Shown piece after piece: positions 35,613 to 47,310 of a stretch of DNA of 64,000 nt; within the stretch, counting starts at the first letter, position 1; every line of letters begins with the position of its first letter. Made by a program: the position numbers and the translations under genes. The notes beneath the pieces were generated by a model. That model was not told where the DNA came from, did not search any database, and worked only from the letters and a program-made list of their open reading frames with translations. Source of the DNA: Dryomyza anilis (Eukaryota > Arthropoda > Insecta > Diptera > Dryomyzidae); contig OX638133.1 in the NCBI GenBank assembly GCA_951804985.1, forward strand, positions 26,442,963 through 26,506,962. The letters run 5' to 3'.

Positions 35613-35775
35613 GTAGAAACTATAAAAAAATCTTTATTGAGCGTGTGTCTGATTTTTGTGGACACGCACGGCACGACAACAACTAGAACCTACGGATATA
35701 TGCACGCACGGACTCAGATTTTCAGGCGTGACACGATAAAAGCATGGCAGGCACCCATCTCTACTTCCAATACAT

Positions 35776-36020
35776 CAATTCTATATAACTTGCGGTTGCT
35801 TATTTTGACTGCATACTCAATTTTTTTCTATTACGTATTGTTTTTAAGAAATTTGTTTCTTTTTTTTAGGCCCTTTTTAGAATTGAAAAAATACAGTCCC
35901 TTACACAATTATATTTTAAAAAAACTGTAAACGTAATTTTTCTTTCAATTTTCAGGACTAATTACAATATACCGACAATTACTCCGATAGATTTTTGAAA
36001 TATTTGAATCTAAACTCGAA
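35776..36020. repeat. Dispersed repeat (copy 1; second copy at 40110-40330)
   Basis: The two stretches share ATACATCAATTCTATATAA, a TACTCA-TTTTTCTATTA block, GGNCCTTTTNAG, CAATTNTCANGACTAATTNCA and GATATTTGAATATAAACTCG-like words in the same order. No ends could be set, and it is probably an old transposon body. Confidence 0.55.
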
Positions 36021-36905
36021 AATTGTTTGATTTTTTTATTATTTCAGACTATTTTTAAACGACTTTTTTTATCATTTTGAATTTAATAATAAATAAGAAA
36101 ATGATATATGGTTATGTGGTTCATAGTCTTAGCTCACGATGAAAATTACGATATACATAAATGAGTATCAAAATTAAGTTCTTAGGGCATATGTATTTTA
36201 AAAAGTGGATCAAATAGAAAAAAGTTAGTATTTTTTATAGTTAGTTTGGACTTCTAAAAAAATCCAAATTTTAGCTAGTAATTTTGACAGTAAGTTTAGA
36301 ATTTGCTGTAGATAACCATAAATATGTTTTTGTAAACTATTAAATCCTAAATGATAAAAAAAAAATTCTAATGAAATCCAAAATTTTCTAGTTTTGAGCC
36401 AATTATCTTCAAAGCTGATTCGAACATTAGTATTCGTTAAATTAAATTAATTAATTAAAATTAGCCTAGTCAATAGGAAGAAAAATTGCGTTTAATAATC
36501 AATAGAACTATATTTTGTTTATTCTAAGTAGTGGGTGAGAACGGCATACAATTACTTTTACTTTCTCATAAACGTTACGTAATAACAAAATAAACTATAA
36601 GAAATAAAAACTGAGTATTCAGTCAAACTCAGAAACAGCGCATTATGTTTGCAGCAAACATAATAAATTTGCAATCGTAAATTTGATGTCTGGATTTTTC
36701 TTTTAGTTCCAAATTTTTTAAATCATTTTGGTATTCATTTCATGAATTATTGTTATTTTTTGTTATAAACAACTTATTTGAAATTCTTGGATACTCATGT
36801 ATGTAACGTGTAACATAATATGTTTGCTGCAAAACATAATTTTTCCCTGTGTGTACTGACTAATTGGTATTGAAATGCAATAAAAATATAACCATAAAAA
36901 TTCTC

Positions 36906-37131
36906 TACACCCAGAAAAAAATTCTCTCAAATCCCATTAAAATTGGTCAATAGTATACAAAATTGATTTAATAGTATACAAAAAATAAATCTTCTCATAT
37001 AAACTCAATGACAATGTCATAGTATTTTCTAGTATTTAATGGTATTTTCCGATTAAAATAATTATTTATCCTATTGACTATTTTTAATAGTAAAAAACTA
37101 TTATTTATATAGTATTGTTTTTCTGGGTATA
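36906..37131. mobile_element. MITE with TACCCAGAAAAA-type termini
   Basis: Left TACACCCAGAAAAAAATTCT and right AGTATTGTTTTTCTGGGTA are inverted. The interior is symmetric in AATAGTA/TACTATT words. The right-end sequence (TACTATATAAATAATAGTTT in complement) reappears near 34122-34165, just before the hAT insertion, as a solitary fragment. Confidence 0.65.
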
Positions 37132-37238
37132 GAGTATAATAAAAAGTTTAATTTGGTATATATAAAAATAAAAATTTCAAATAAATAATAAAAATTTCAA
37201 ATAAAATTCAAATAAATCAAAAAAAACATTTCCTTTAC

Positions 37239-37363
37239 CTCGTAGTATTTGAGAACAAACATCGCAGGCTGTTATCTTTTTGTACGTGTACTCCTGCAAA
37301 TGATGACTGCCATCCTCGTTGGGACGCAGTGGCTGTGCGGCGGTACCAGCGGCTCCATTGCGC
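37239..37363 (-). CDS. stac: stac-like exon with the first half of the C1 zinc finger
   Basis: The 125-bp exon starts after GGAACAG (completing an Arg codon, phase 2) and ends CGA G|GTAAAGG (phase 1). It encodes RNGAAGTAAQPLRPNEDGS followed by HHLQEYTYKKITACDVCSQI and LR. This supplies the leading His and the first Cys pair (H-x12-C-x2-C) of a C1 zinc finger. C1 domains fold around two zinc ions. In Stac adaptors the domain is thought to help target the protein to the channel complex. The position equivalent to the conserved Pro before the first Cys pair of diacylglycerol-binding C1 domains is Ile here, so this looks like an atypical, probably non-diacylglycerol-binding C1. The acceptor is unusual: the strong pyrimidine tract ends about 90 bases upstream, with no AG in between. 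Confidence 0.85.
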
Positions 37364-37439
37364 CTGTTCCAAAGCAGGGGTACCAACATTGATAACATGT
37401 AGAACAGGGTGTAATTGTGGTACGGCATAGATTTACCAG

Positions 37440-38450
37440 ATGCGATGATTGTTGAGGAAGAGTAGAGAAAAAGTATTATTTTAGTATTCAGGCATTTACA
37501 AATATTTTGGTTGACACTAAATTTAGACTAAATTATATTATTCTGGGGGAGAGCATAATGTCGTAATTTTAGGGTTGTGTAATTGTGATTAATAACGATT
37601 ATGATGATGATGATGAAGATAATGTGAATATTATGAATACAGCAATGAGCCTCTATGTAGCTAAGTGATTTAGTTAAGATGTCACAGTTTATGTGTGATT
37701 TTTGAAATGCACAAAAATAAAAAAAAACATTCAAATAATAAAATGTACTAATGGATTTAATAATTTAAATAAAAATAATTTTTTGGATTGACTAAAATAT
37801 TTACAAAATTGTATTGATTTTTTTTTTTTAAACTATAACTCTTATGATAAACTACCGCTTATACGCAAAATCTTTGGCTAATTTTTCCAACTTGACTTTT
37901 ATGAGTTTAACGCAAATATCCAGTTTAATTTTAGTTCTTTCGCATTTGCCACTTCAACAGCTAAGCTACACTTTGTGCTCGGGTGCCATTTCCGGCGTCA
38001 GCGCTGCATCCGCTTTATACATTTTAATGGCGGCTTATTGTGGGCGACAACAACAATGGTGATTTGATGACTTCCTGTTTACACAACACGACAACTGTTG
38101 TTAAATGCTACAGCTATTTGGTACTTATTTTAAATGCTTTTTTAGTTGTTTCAATAAAGGTTGTAGCGGTATTTAGTAGAATTTGAAGTTTTTCAAGTAA
38201 CATTTTTAATTATAGTTGTTATAGCATTTTAAACGTTGTAGTAATTTGACACAAAGTTTTTAAATTTTACTTGTTTTATTAAATCTACTTGATGTGTTAA
38301 TAAAAACAATATTCACTGAGAAAATTAAAGTAGTAAAATTTCATAGATACAAAAATAAATGCAGACCCAATTAATAAAATTATTGGAAGCGAACATTAAA
38401 TATAGTATACAGTTTTTTGATGTAAATTTCAATTTCAAAATTTCAATAAA
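37440..38450. other. Intron sequence, partly single-copy
   Basis: A GC-richer spot at about 37920-38090 (72-codon plus frame; short minus frame) has no splice support. The pyrimidine tract of the C1 exon's acceptor lies just inside this end of the intron, near 37455-37480. Confidence 0.4.
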
Positions 38451-38456
38451 ATAAAT

Positions 38457-39862
38457 TATATATCGTCACTATTATGCCAAAGGGGTGTATGGTACAATTT
38501 TTGACATTTGCGTTTTTTTATATTTTTTAATGTTGTTTATCCTCAAGTATGCTGTGCCAAATTCGCGTGTCATTTTGTTGGATATTTCTAGCCACAAAAG
38601 ACAAAAGCAAAAGGGCGAATTTGAAAAATTGAAAATATCGTAATGCCAAAAGGGCGAATCTTTTCATTTTTTCGCCATAACTTTTTTTTTTGGTATAAGA
38701 TAAAATAATAGTGTAACGGCATTTATTGTTTGTTTTCAAAGCACTTATCGATCTGCAACATTAATTTGCAATTTGTTATCGACAGGAAAATTTGTTTTGC
38801 AAAATATTTATAACTAATGATGCAGCTCGATAGGTGCTTTCAAAACAAACAATAAATGCCTTTACATCACTATTTTATCTTGCACCATTAAAGAGTTATA
38901 GAAAAAAACGAAAAGATTCGCCCTTTTGGCATGACAAGATTTTTCAATTTTCCCAATTTCTTCGTTTTTTTGCTATAATTTTTTATTGGTGCACGATAAA
39001 ATAGTAGTGTAAATGTATTAATTGTTTGTTTTTAAAGCACCTATCGATTGGCATCATTATTTAAAAATATTTTGTCAAACAATAATTTGCCATTTGTTAT
39101 TTGCAGGAAAAAATGTTTGGCAAAATATTTTAAAATAATGATACAGTTCGATAGGTGCTTTAAAAACAAATAATTAATACCTTTACACCACTATTTTATC
39201 TTGCACCAATAAAAAATAAAAGCAAAAAAACTAAGAAATTGGAAAAATTGAAAATCTTGTCATGCCAAAAGGGCGAAACTTTTCGTTTTTTCTCCATAAC
39301 TCTTTAATGGTACAAGATAAAATAGTGTGTAAAGGTATTAATTATTTGTTTTTAAAGCACCTATCGAACTGCATCATTATTTTAAAATATTTTGCCAAAC
39401 ATTTTTAATTGTTTGTTTTTAAAGCACCTATCGATTGGCATCATTATTTAAAAATATTTTGCCAAACATTTTTCCTGCCAATAACAAATGGCAAATTAAT
39501 GTTTGGCAAAATATTTTTAATTAATGATGCCAATAGATAGGGGCTTTAAAAGCAAACAATTAACGTCTTAACAATACTATTTTATCTTGCGCTAATAAAA
39601 AGTTATCGCATAATCAACAACAATATTTGCGTTTTGATCAGGATATAGCCACACAAAATCCGTATTTATAATTCAGTAGGTTGTCCAATTCTAAAGAAAT
39701 TTTGTACGTGTTATAATAATTGACGAATAAACCAAAATAATAGAAAAAATTGAAAAATATATAAATTTTGCTTATTTTTTAAGCACTTCAAACTTTAAAA
39801 TTGATTTCCCAACATTTTTAAAAATGCGCCTTCGCCCCTTTGGCATGACTGTGACGATATAT
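38457..39862. mobile_element. Tandem-hairpin transposon (copy 1)
   Basis: The termini TATATCGTCACTATTATGCC and TTTGGCATGACTGTGACGATA are inverted. The interior is about three hairpin modules in a row. Each has AAAGCACCTATCGAT and its complement ATCGATAGGTGCTTT roughly 90-110 bp apart, with AATATTTTGCCAAAC words inside and AAAGGGCGAATCTTTTCG / CGCCCTTTTGGCATGACAAG between modules. The between-module words resemble the termini, as if elements had nested end to end. Confidence 0.8.
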
Positions 39863-40565
39863 TAAAGTAATTTTATTTTTTAATAAAGAACATTTCTTAA
39901 GAAAACGTAATTCGACTATATAGTTTGTAATAAGTACATTTAAATACTTGTAGGTCTATACACTAATTAAAATGGTGCATTATTAAGAGTTAATAGTTTG
40001 AATATCATTGAACTAATGGTATACATCATATTGACCAATTTTATTAGTAAAAATGACACTACTCAACAAAACGAGAAAAAATATCAACATGGACATCGCA
40101 TACATCAATTCTATATAATTCGTTAATGCTGATTTTAACTACATACTCAGTTTTTCTCTATTATGTCACGTTTTAAAAAAAAATTGCACTCGAATTTTAA
40201 GGTCCTTTTCAGCGACTTTTTGGATTTATGCAATTCTTCTCTCAATTGTCAAAACTAATTTCAATATAACGACATATACTATAATTCTGATTGACTTTGA
40301 AGATATTTGAATATAAACTCGAAAAATATATTTTAAAATATATTCTTCATCTGAATTTTCTAAGGTAAAAAGCGTCCGCTGTAGTATTATTCGGGAAACA
40401 AAATTAGTGTATATTTATCGAAAAAACATAAAACTAAAGTACCATAAATTTTCATTGAAAAACAATTTGTCGTTTATATCGTTTGAGAGACACATAATTA
40501 ATTGCATTCCATATCCGAATCTATTTGATTTTGTACGAAATTATATTATCCAACAGACGACAAAA

Positions 40566-40860
40566 TGACATCTAATTGACCAAGCTCAACTACTGTAACA
40601 AACAATAGCAATAGCAGTGGCAACAGCAACAGCCTCAGCAAAGCAATTTAATTGAACAGCAACAACAGACAGCGCAGTGAGCAACATCTGCAAACTTGTC
40701 GCAGTTGTCGTTTCAATTATAGCAACCGCATCGACAGTGGTACTTCAAATAACAAACAGAACAGCAGCAAAAACTTCAACAATTGCTACAGCAATAAAAC
40801 CAAAAAGCAGCCAACAATAATACGAAATTTATTGCAATTCACATTTCCTGGTAAATATGA
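40566..40860 (+). other. CAA/CAG-rich stretch, possible untranslated exon or old opa-like repeat
   Basis: Irregular AACAGCAAC and CAATAGC words resemble fly untranslated leaders or opa repeats. A plus frame of 146 codons (starting with a non-ATG or internal codon) runs through it but becomes AT-driven after a possible donor, CCTG|GTAAATA. No downstream exon could be matched. Function not supported. Confidence 0.25.
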
Positions 40861-42078
40861 AATTACCTGTGGTTGTTTTATTTTATTTTATTGTATTTAT
40901 TTATTTATTTATTTATTTATTTTATTTACAAAATTATTAAATATTTTTTATTCAATAATAAATTTATATTTTAATTTTTTATATTATATTATTTTGTATA
41001 TATCGTTATTGTTGAACGAAATGTCACTAAATATATTTTCAGTATGCCAAATATTCATTTACAAAAATCTAAATATATCTGTCAATTGTTAATCGGTGAT
41101 CTCAATTTTTTTACCACATGTTAAGAAATTGTAAATCTATCAATTGATATTTCTACTTTAAAAATGTTTTGATTACTTTTTATAATATTAATCAACAAAC
41201 TCGAAATTTATGTTTTTCAAAAAAATGTATTTGGTGACTTTTCGTTCTACAACGTTGATATATAGTTTTGTGTTTATTGCAATTTAATATTTTTTCTAAT
41301 GAGATTTAATGCTTGTTATGTATCAAGACAGATTTAAAAATTTTACAATTTTTAAATTACATTAAAAAATGCTCTTTTTATTATTATATCTATGTTTATG
41401 TTTTACTGTTTTGAGTCTTGTCTTCTCTGTCGTGTTCTTTTAAATTTATTTTTAGTTCTGGGGTTTTATTAATTTTTTTATTACGATGCACGTTAAAAAT
41501 AAAAATTTATTTCTTTGCTTCATGGTAGATAGAATTGGATTTATGGCTTCATCTTTTGATATAAACCACTTTAGTTTTTTTTTATATTTTTTACATTTTC
41601 ATATTATTTTTCTGATATTAGTTATATTTCATTTTTATATATTTATATTTATATTTTGCTTTTATTTTATTTGTAATTTTTCTATTTTAAAATAAGTCTT
41701 AACTTAAATGTTGTAAAATCCAATTTAATTGACATTGTTCTTAGAATTGCTCTTGCATTATGTATGCTTTATTTATTTCTTATTCCTTCAACGATTTATT
41801 TTCAGATTTTTGTTATGTTACGACACACATTTTTTTACAAATATTTAAGACGCACATCCCATAATTCATATTCGAATTTAAAAACATACCAAAGATTATT
41901 TTTTATATTTTTCAACTTTAAATATTTTGTTCTGTATATGAACCACAATACAGACTTCACATTCAACATAAATTGGTCTGAAAAAACATTAAATTGAATA
42001 ATTTTAATATTATTTTTTATATATGCATCTAAAAGTATGCTTCTGAAGTATTATTATTTTAATATATACATTTTTTTG

Positions 42079-42698
42079 TATGGGCCATTCCACACCAAAT
42101 CGATCAAAAAAAGTCAAATTTGAGATTTTATCTTTTCGATCTTAATGAACTTTTGGCAACTGATAAAGGGTATCGAGACATGCACCAAACAATTTTTTTT
42201 TTTTTTTTTCGACCACTACTTCCAGATATACAGTGGCTCAAAGTTGGAAAAAAAGTGCCAAAAATCACTTTTGTACTGTTGTTCATATTTAAATATCTCT
42301 TGAACTGGAAATGCTAGAAACTCCGTTAATGGCTCGTTTTAAAGCTAATAGAACATGCTTTTAGAAAAATTAAGTTGTAATTTCCAAACGGTAACATGTG
42401 GCCCGTGGTCATTATCCTTGCACTTCAAAATGGTTGTCCTTAAAAAGGACCCTTTTTAAAATTCGTCAATTTATTATAAATGTTCATACAAAATTTCAAG
42501 ATGGTATTTTGATTGCATCATATTTTAAAAAATAATTTTCCAACTTTGAGCCACTGTATCTCTGGAAGTAGTGGTCGGAAAAAATAAAAAAAAATGTTTA
42601 GTGCATGTCTCGATACCCGTTATCAGTTGCCAAAATTTCATTGAAATCGAAGAAGGTGAGTTCCAACCGCTGGTCGATTTGGTGTGGAATGGCCCGTA
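42079..42698. mobile_element. DNA element with 25-bp GGGCCATTCCACACC termini
   Basis: Left TATGGGCCATTCCACACCAA-ATCGA (42079-42103) faces right TCGATTTGGTGTGGAATGGC-CCGTA (42674-42698), with one mismatch. TA at both edges suggests a TA target. The interior is partly palindromic: GCCACTGTATCTCTGG and CCAGATATACAGTGGC face each other. A truncated inverted copy lies at 17742-18196. No transposase frame. Confidence 0.85.
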
Positions 42699-42752
42699 TG
42701 GAAGTAATAAACGTTTTCGGAATCAACTGTTACGTTTCATTATTTGGAAGTA

Positions 42753-43016
42753 TAAAGGGTTTTTCAACAGGGACGCTACAAAAGTAGAGCGACAGGAACA
42801 GCAAACGACGCCATATTTCTTGCCGCTCTTTTGACATTTCTATTCAGTAAGGTTTGCCATTTCATGATGAAAAGCTATACGAATTAAAATTTCAGTAGTA
42901 AATTTTAATAATTTCGACTCGTTGTTGGCTCGTATATCTTTCCATCATGAAATGGCGTGCCTGTTGAGAAACCCTTGAAAAAAACTTTTGTAGCGCTCTT
43001 ATTGAAAAACCTTGTA
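42753..43016. mobile_element. Long-inverted-repeat MITE (copy 3, internally deleted)
   Basis: The left arm is complete (TAAAGGGTTTTTCAACAGGG). The right arm jumps from GAAATGGC to GTGCCTGTTGAGAAACCC, missing about 80 bp. The outer doubled terminus (AAAACTTTTGTAGCGCTCTT) is present on the right. It lies about 55 bp from the preceding element. Confidence 0.8.
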
Positions 43017-44387
43017 TTACATTTTTGAAAAATTTTGATATTCTGTTAAACTATTTCCATCATGCAGATTTAGAATAAAAGTAATAAATTAAATTTTAAT
43101 TACGTGAACATTTTTTTTAAGTTCTACAGAAACAAAAAGTTTGGACTGTTACGTTACAAAAAAACGGGTTACGTTACCCGACCGATTAAACGTTTAGAGT
43201 TTAGAACAAAATTAAAAAAAGTTTAAAATGCCTCAATGGTTTAATTTCACAATAGGTAAAATTAATTTATTATTTTTACGATAAGACATTCAAAAAGTTT
43301 CAAGAAATTGACACTGAATTCGAAGGAATCAAGCATATTGTAATTATTCATTAAACTAATGGTTTCATTTTTTGCGTTTTGGTTCATATATTAAATTTAA
43401 ATAAATCCAAATACATAATTAATTTTTCATGATTACTACATAAATAATGAAACTTAAAAATTCATAATTTCCAAAGACTATCCGTAATAAAATTTTAGAG
43501 TATGCTACCCAAAAATGGCTCTAGTTTACAATTGTATAATTTAGTACATTTTCAAAGGAAGGAATTTTGGTAGGCTATTGGTATTTTTGACTGGACATTT
43601 TTTTGACAAATAAAAAATTAAATTTCATAAATATTCAGTATTGAAAATGCTTCGATTTTATACGATATATGAAACTTGTTTGCAGACCAGTCAGTTTAGT
43701 GGTATGCATATTACATTTTGAAAGTAGATTTTAGATAGATAAATGTGGGAAATAAGACAAAACCTACCTATTTCATAAATAGTATGTAAAGAAAAACGGC
43801 GTAGACAATGAAGACAATGATAGACTAAGAAAAGGTATTGTAATTTTTAAAGAATGGATTCATTTCTTTCCACTTGCCTTTCTTTTTTCTTTAAAAATTT
43901 ATAAAGAATCTGTTTGCTTACTTGATATATTAGATTTTCCTTCTAATTTCCTACTCCAAACTTTCTCTTTTAAATTATAAAATGTTATATGTAAACCGTA
44001 GCAGTTTTCAGACAGTTTTCCTAAAAAGTGTCATATACAAAACATGCACGAAATCTGCCATTAAAATTCCATAATAACATTTCGATATAAATTTCAGAAA
44101 TTTTCGGTATACTTCCAACAAACATAGAGATAAAAAAGGAAGTTCATGGCAAATTAGCAACTTATATAACATTTTAAATGTAGAATTCCGGCATATTTTA
44201 GGAGCGGGCAGAAAACGGCTTTTGATATAAACTCCGCATTCGCCTGCTTAAAATCTTTCGAAAATATATATGATTTAATACAAATTGCCTTGAGCCTTCC
44301 AAAAATTTTGCAAAAACCAGAAATTTTATCTTTGTAAGGTGATCAAATTTTGAGGATTTTAAAGGTAGAATTCTTATAAATAATGCG
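43017..44387. other. AT-rich intron sequence
   Basis: A small perfect hairpin, CGGGTTACGTTACCCG, lies near 43164-43179. Otherwise no repeat or exon is recognised. Confidence 0.4.
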
Positions 44388-46215
44388 AACTGATTGTAAA
44401 GACAAAAAGTACTAAAATAATAAAATTATAAAAAATTTATAAAAAAAAGAAGTTTGATAAAAAATAGTAATAGAAAAAGTAGTAAAAAAGTACGAAAATG
44501 TAGTTAAATATGAAAATAGCAGTTATATTAAAAATATAGTTAAATAAAAATTCAGAAAAAGTAGTAAACAAGTGTTAAAAATGTAGTGAACGAAAATTAG
44601 TAAAAACAAAAAGCAGTCAAATATAAAAAATAGTAATAAATAAAAAAAAAAATATAAAAACGTAGTAGACAAAAGTATTAAAAAGTAATAAAAAAGTTGT
44701 TAAATAAGAAGCAATCAAATAAAAAAGGTCAAATAAAAATGTAGTACATAAAAAGTATTAAAAAAAGTAGTTAAGTAAGAACAGAAAGTAGTCAATTTAA
44801 AATAAAATTGTTAAGTAAATATGAAATAAAAATGTAATAAAAAAAATTTTAAAAAAGTAGTAGTAAAGTAGTAAAAACGCAGTAGAAAAAATTAGTAAAA
44901 ATAGTAAAAATAGTAAAAATTAGTAAACAGCAGTTAAATAAAAAAAAAGAAATAAAACAGTAGTATAAAAGTATTGAAAAAGTAGTAAACAAGTAGTTAA
45001 ACAAATAGTAAAAAAAATGTTAAATAAGAAAAAAAGCAGTTAAGTAAAGACGTTGTGAAATAAAATAAAGTAATAGAAAAAGTGGTTAAATAAAAACAAA
45101 ATCCCAGTTAAATAAAAACCAAATTCTAGTTACATAAAAATAAAATTGGAATATGAAATATGCACAAAAAGCAGTTAAATTATAATAAAAATGTTATCCA
45201 AAGACTTAATAAAATGAAATATAGGTAAATAAAAATTCAGTAAAAATAGTATTCAATAAGTTTTAAAAAAGTAGTAAACAAAAACAAAAAGTAGTAAATA
45301 CAAAAAACAGTCAAATAAAAAAAATAGTAAAAAAATATGTGAAATAAAAAAAATAATATAAAAATATTGAAAAGTAATAAAATAGTAGTAAAAAAGGCAG
45401 TAGAAAAAGTAGTAAAAAAAAGTTAAATAAGAAAAAGCAGTTAAATAAAAACCTTATGTACTCAAATAAAGTAGTAAAATAAGTACTTAAATAAAAACAA
45501 AAAGTAGTTAAATAAAAACCAAATCCTAGTTAAATAAAAACAAAAAGTAGTTAAATTAAAATAAAAATATTATTCAAATACTTAAATAAATGAAATTAAA
45601 TATAAGTAAATAAAAATTCAGTAAAAAAGTAGTAAAAAATATAAAAATTAGTAAAAAAAATGATATAAAAAAGTAGTATATAAAGTAAAATAGTAGTAAA
45701 AAAAGTAGTAGAAAAAGTAGTAAAAGAAGTTAAATAAGAAAAAAAGTAGTTAAGTAAAGACGTTATGAAATCGAAAAAAGTAGTAAAATATGTAGTTAAA
45801 AAAAGACCAAAAGTAGTTAAATAAAAACCAAATCCTAGTTAAATAAAAACAAAAAGTAGTTAAATTAAAATAAAATTGTTATTCAAATACTTGAATAAAT
45901 GAAATTAAATATAGGTAAATAAAAATTTAGTAAAAAAGTAGTAAAAAATATAAAAAATAGTAAAAAATAATGAAATAAAAAAGAAGTATATAAAGTAAAA
46001 TAGTAGTAAAAAAAGTAGTAGAAAAAGTAGTAAAAGAAGTTAAATAAGAAAAAAAGTAGTTAAGTAAATCGAATAAAGTAGTAAAATAAGTAGTTAACTA
46101 AAAAACAAAAGTAGTTAAATTTAAACAAAAAGTAGTTAAATAAAAACAAAATCCCAGTTAAATAAAAACAAAATCCTAGTTAAATAAAAACAAAAAGTAG
46201 TTAAGTAATGAAAAC
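44388..46215. repeat. Compound A-rich array of AAAAGTAGT / TAAATAAAAACAAA units
   Basis: AAAAAGTAGT and GTTAAATAAAAACAAA words alternate irregularly for 1.8 kb. Blocks of about 350 bp are duplicated: AAATCCTAGTTAAATAAAAA with AAATGAAATTAAATAT recurs near 45525, 45830 and, in part, 46160. It is almost free of C on the plus strand. Confidence 0.8.
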
Positions 46216-47308
46216 AATGTAAATAGAAACTACAACTGCAAATCGCAGCCAACTACTAAAAATTCCAATGTTTAAAGAAAGTACTAAAAAGTACTTTTTT
46301 TGTTTAAGTTTTAGTTTTACGTTTTTTATAGTTCTTTGTGTTTGTTTACATTTACCAGCAAAGTGGAGTCAAATTTGGAGTAAAACTGGAGCAACTAACG
46401 AGTTGCTGAATTCCGGTAACGGAGACAGACAGACGCACTTAGTAGTAGACAAAAAGGCAGCAGGTACCAACACATACAGCAAGAAAAACAATAACAAGTA
46501 GAAGACAAACAAGTTGACAACAACAATAGCAAAAACAACAAAATAAAAAATAGTAGTTGTCGAAAAAAGGGAACTTTTTCAATGAGAAAACTTTTGTGAT
46601 TTTCTGTGGCTGCTGTTTTTTGGACGATGGGTGTAATTTTGTGCCTGCGCTTTAAGTGTAATTTGGTGCTTTTTGTTTTGTAAGTGCAGCAAAAATTAAA
46701 AAAAAAAAACCAAAAAAAAAAAAACCAAAAAAAAAAAAACAAAAACAAAAAAAAGTGTGTAAATAAGCAACACTTCTTACGGTCTCATAAATCGTCGGAG
46801 GTAGTCGCCGTTCTACTTTTTTCTCTTTGTTCACTCCGCCAGCCAGTTGTTGTTTATTAATGTGAAAAAGTGAACAAGAAAACTTGCAGTGAAGTGCTTT
46901 TCGTTTTTGCGAAGCTTTGTTTAAGCTCTTCGCTTCTGTGCTCTATGTGTGTGTGTGTGTCTGTGTGAAAAAAGTGCAGCAAAAAAACGTAGTTAATGAA
47001 TGCAACTGGCAAACGTTGCCATAATGAAATTTTAATGTGCTTTAGCGTAATTTTTGGCAAGATTTTGGCAATGTAAAGCAATTAAAATGAGCTACCAAAA
47101 TTATAGAAAAAAGGTATTAGAAAATATATAAAAAGAGTGGTGCTTAATGTATTAAGTGCTGCCTAACTAATATGGGCTAAAGTTGCTGTTTTACCATATA
47201 GTTTTTGGTTATACCTCAATTATCAAGAAATCATTTTAAAAACTTAGCGATTTATAGTGTACAAAGTATTTTATGTTTTATTAAATCTGTAGCATAATTT
47301 GAAATGAA
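46216..47308. other. Single-copy intron segment with a possible minus-strand leader exon
   Basis: The stretch is GC-richer than its neighbours, with CAA-rich and CAGTTGTTG words. On the minus strand an open stretch reading ERRLPPTIYET ends at a good donor, ACC|GTAAGA, near 46783. Phase and lack of ATG do not fit coding continuity with the C1 exon, so at most a non-coding alternative first exon is conceivable. Poly-A/C-rich runs occupy 46690-46755. Confidence 0.2.
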
Positions 47309-47310
47309 TA

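Noticed and set aside
37177..37428. Separate small membrane protein starting MPYHNYTLFY
   Set aside because: The second half is plainly the C1 exon. The hydrophobic start lies in the AG-free zone of its acceptor and is probably intronic.
46652..46834. Coding exon reading ERRLPPTIYETVR
   Set aside because: No ATG (the start is GTG), and the phase at the donor does not match the C1 exon. Kept only as a possible leader.
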